From Flavobacterium sp. CF136 (GTDB taxonomy: Bacteria; Bacteroidota; Bacteroidia; Flavobacteriales; Flavobacteriaceae): DNA of 64,000 nt. Each line of letters begins with the position of its first letter. Position 1 is the stretch's first letter. A model generated the notes under the pieces. That model was not told the DNA's origin, did not search any database, and saw nothing but the letters and a program-made list of their open reading frames with translations. Positions 62,217 to 64,000 of the stretch are shown piece after piece. Location of the stretch: positions 124,001 to 188,000 of the forward strand of contig NZ_AKJZ01000010.1 of the NCBI RefSeq assembly GCF_000282055.1, written 5' to 3'. Both the position numbers and the translations under genes were made by a program.

Positions 62217-64000
62217 ATGGCAGAAAAAAGAAGAGACCTTGTATTAGCAGGATTAGAACCGTTAATTATTACGCCCGAAAGTGTTTTTGTAAACATTGGC
62301 GAGCGTACGAATGTAACAGGTTCTAGAAAATTCCTGCGTTTAATCAAGGAAGAGAAATATGACGAGGCGCTTGATATTGCAAGACAACAAGTTGAAGGTG
62401 GAGCGCAGATCATCGATATTAATATGGATGAAGGAATGCTTGATGGTGTTCAGGCAATGACTAAGTTTTTGAACTTAATTGCATCAGAACCGGATATTTC
62501 GAGAGTGCCGATTATGATCGACAGCTCGAAATGGGAAATCATCGAAGCGGGGCTTAAAGTAGTACAAGGAAAAAGCGTTGTAAACTCAATTTCGTTGAAA
62601 GAAGGTGAGGAAGCCTTTATTCATCACGCCAAATTAATTAAACGTTACGGAGCTGCAGCAATTATCATGGCTTTTGACGAAGTAGGTCAGGCTGATAATT
62701 TTGACCGAAGAGTGGAAATCTGTCAGCGTTCGTATGATATTTTGGTTAATAAAGTTGGTTTTCCTCCACAGGATATTATTTTCGATTTGAATATTTTCCC
62801 CGTTGCAACCGGAATGGAAGAACATCGCTTAAATGCTTTGGACTTTTTTAGGGGGACTAAATGGGTTCGCGAAAACCTGCCTCATGCACATATCAGCGGA
62901 GGAGTGAGTAACGTTTCGTTTTCTTTTAGAGGCAACGATCATGTTCGTGAAGCGATGCACTCGGTGTTTTTATACCACGCTATCCAGAACGGAATGACAA
63001 TGGGAATCGTGAATCCGGAAATGCTTTCGATTTATGATGATATTCCAAAAGATTTATTAGAACATGTTGAAGACGTAATTCTTAACAGACGAGACGATGC
63101 GACAGAACGACTTCTAGATTTTGCTGAAAACGTAAAAGGCGAAGTAAAATCAGATGAAAAAGCAATCCAGGAATGGCGTTTAGGAACCGTTCAGGAACGT
63201 ATTACACATTCATTGGTAAAAGGGGTTGATGCTTTTATAGAAATAGATGTTGAAGAAGCACGTTTAGCAGCGACAAAACCAATTGAAGTTATCGAAATCA
63301 ATTTGATGACGGGAATGAACGTAGTTGGAGATTTATTCGGAAGCGGAAAAATGTTCCTGCCTCAGGTTGTAAAATCGGCACGTGTAATGAAAAAAGCGGT
63401 TGCGTATTTGTTACCTTTTATTGAAGCAAGTAAACAAGCCGGAGACAAACAAGGAAACGGAAAAATATTGATGGCAACTGTAAAAGGTGACGTACACGAT
63501 ATTGGTAAAAACATCGTTTCGGTGGTTTTAGCCTGTAACAATTACGAGATTGTAGATCTTGGTGTAATGGTGCCTCCGGAAAAAATTATTGCGGCAGCCA
63601 TTGAACATAATGTTGACATCATCGGTTTAAGCGGATTGATCACACCTTCGCTTGACGAAATGGTGTATCTGGCTAAAGAATTAGACAAACAAGGAATTAA
63701 AATTCCGATTATGATTGGTGGAGCCACTACTTCGCGTGCACATACTGCCGTGAAAATCGCTCCACAATACAGAGAAACTGTAATTCACGTAAACGATGCT
63801 TCGCGCGCCGTTACCGTTGCAGGAAATTTATTAGATCATAACCGAAAAATATATGCAAGCGATATTCGTGCAGAATACGATGCGTTTAGGGAAACGTTTT
63901 TAAATCGTTCGCGAGATAAAAACTTCCTGACGATTGAGCAGGCACGTAAAAATAAGCTGCAATTGGATTGGGAGAATTTTACTCCGGTGAAACCAAATAT
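62217..64000 (+). CDS. metH: Methionine synthase C-terminal subunit (folate and B12 domains), cut by window end
   Basis: Open from ATG 62217 to the window edge, 594 codons and continuing. [16 protein letters not shown] begins the protein, then the pterin-binding domain ([30 protein letters not shown]), cap region, and the B12-binding motif [10 protein letters not shown] near residue 423-432, the DxHxxG lower ligand. The SAM reactivation domain should follow outside. It completes the homocysteine-to-methionine enzyme together with the protein at 59374; the LRR gene and repeats lie between. Confidence 0.95.
   Translation, partial: MAEKRRDLVLAGLEPLIITPESVFVNIGERTNVTGSRKFLRLIKEEKYDEALDIARQQVEGGAQIIDINMDEGMLDGVQAMTKFLNLIASEPDISRVPIMIDSSKWEIIEAGLKVVQGKSVVNSISLKEGEEAFIHHAKLIKRYGAAAIIMAFDEVGQADNFDRRVEICQRSYDILVNKVGFPPQDIIFDLNIFPVATGMEEHRLNALDFFRGTKWVRENLPHAHISGGVSNVSFSFRGNDHVREAMHSVFLYHAIQNGMTMGIVNPEMLSIYDDIPKDLLEHVEDVILNRRDDATERLLDFAENVKGEVKSDEKAIQEWRLGTVQERITHSLVKGVDAFIEIDVEEARLAATKPIEVIEINLMTGMNVVGDLFGSGKMFLPQVVKSARVMKKAVAYLLPFIEASKQAGDKQGNGKILMATVKGDVHDIGKNIVSVVLACNNYEIVDLGVMVPPEKIIAAAIEHNVDIIGLSGLITPSLDEMVYLAKELDKQGIKIPIMIGGATTSRAHTAVKIAPQYRETVIHVNDASRAVTVAGNLLDHNRKIYASDIRAEYDAFRETFLNRSRDKNFLTIEQARKNKLQLDWENFTPVKPN

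Noticed and set aside
61922..62413. 163-codon minus-strand frame
   Set aside because: It runs through the repeat cluster and antisense to the start of the metH C-terminal gene.
1..64000. CRISPR arrays, tRNA or rRNA genes, prophage, transposases
   Set aside because: No regular repeat-spacer array, cloverleaf, rRNA-like segment or mobile-element protein was recognised on either strand.

Overview
The window reads as chromosome of a Flavobacterium-like member of the Bacteroidota. The base composition is AT-rich. Promoters fit TTG-N17-20-TAnnTTTG, and genes start without Shine-Dalgarno sequences. Family content agrees: a SusC/SusD locus, GLPGLI protein, OmpA-free TonB-dependent receptors, a split MetH, and a sulfite reductase with a C-terminal HEPN-like tail. 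No rRNA, tRNA, CRISPR array, prophage or IS transposase was seen.

Layout. 1-4.3 kb: an AlkA-type DNA glycosylase, a soluble pyrophosphatase and a membrane ion-pumping pyrophosphatase with a cysteine-rich tail. 4.3-20.1 kb: a polysaccharide utilisation locus on the minus strand (SusC, SusD, GH30, GH3, an endonuclease/exonuclease/phosphatase-fold protein, GH3). A divergent membrane-spanning regulator (propeller, Y_Y_Y, LuxR-like HTH) faces it across a promoter region holding two perfect 16-bp direct repeats. A beta-glucan, probably beta-1,6-linked or 1,6-branched, is the likely substrate. 20.1-31.2 kb: housekeeping and envelope genes (deoxynucleoside kinase, GLPGLI protein with an outer-membrane barrel partner, DUF4153 membrane protein, M28 peptidase).

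31.4-64 kb is almost entirely a sulfur, cysteine and methionine region: metK, a TonB-dependent receptor, metY, a homoserine dehydrogenase paralogue, metX, aspartokinase-homoserine dehydrogenase, OsmC, a second Cys/Met PLP enzyme, two RDD proteins, an Rrf2 regulator, two TauE permeases, cysH, cysD, cysN, sulfite reductase, both siroheme genes, a ferredoxin reductase, and split metH. A RelE/ParE-type toxin-antitoxin pair and a TfoX-like gene sit inside it. The logic is sulfate to sulfide (cysDN, cysH, sir with siroheme from cobA and the precorrin-2 dehydrogenase), sulfide to homocysteine (metX, metY), homocysteine to methionine (metH) and methionine to SAM (metK).

The most interesting content is the regulation of this region. 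There are two SAM-I riboswitches (before metX and metH) and a SAM-II-like aptamer before metK. Three transcription attenuators have short leader peptides with Cys/Met codons, each with a plausible antiterminator pairing and an intrinsic terminator (before the TonB receptor, before metY and upstream of metX). A recurrent 15-22 bp motif near four sulfur promoters is a candidate operator for the Rrf2 protein. Two of the attenuators are directly followed by small proteins (56 and 66 aa) that share a strikingly conserved C-terminal motif, which I do not recognise; they look like an undescribed family tied to cysteine attenuation. Next to them are a homoserine dehydrogenase paralogue that has lost its substrate-binding glutamate and an aspartokinase domain with altered signature residues.
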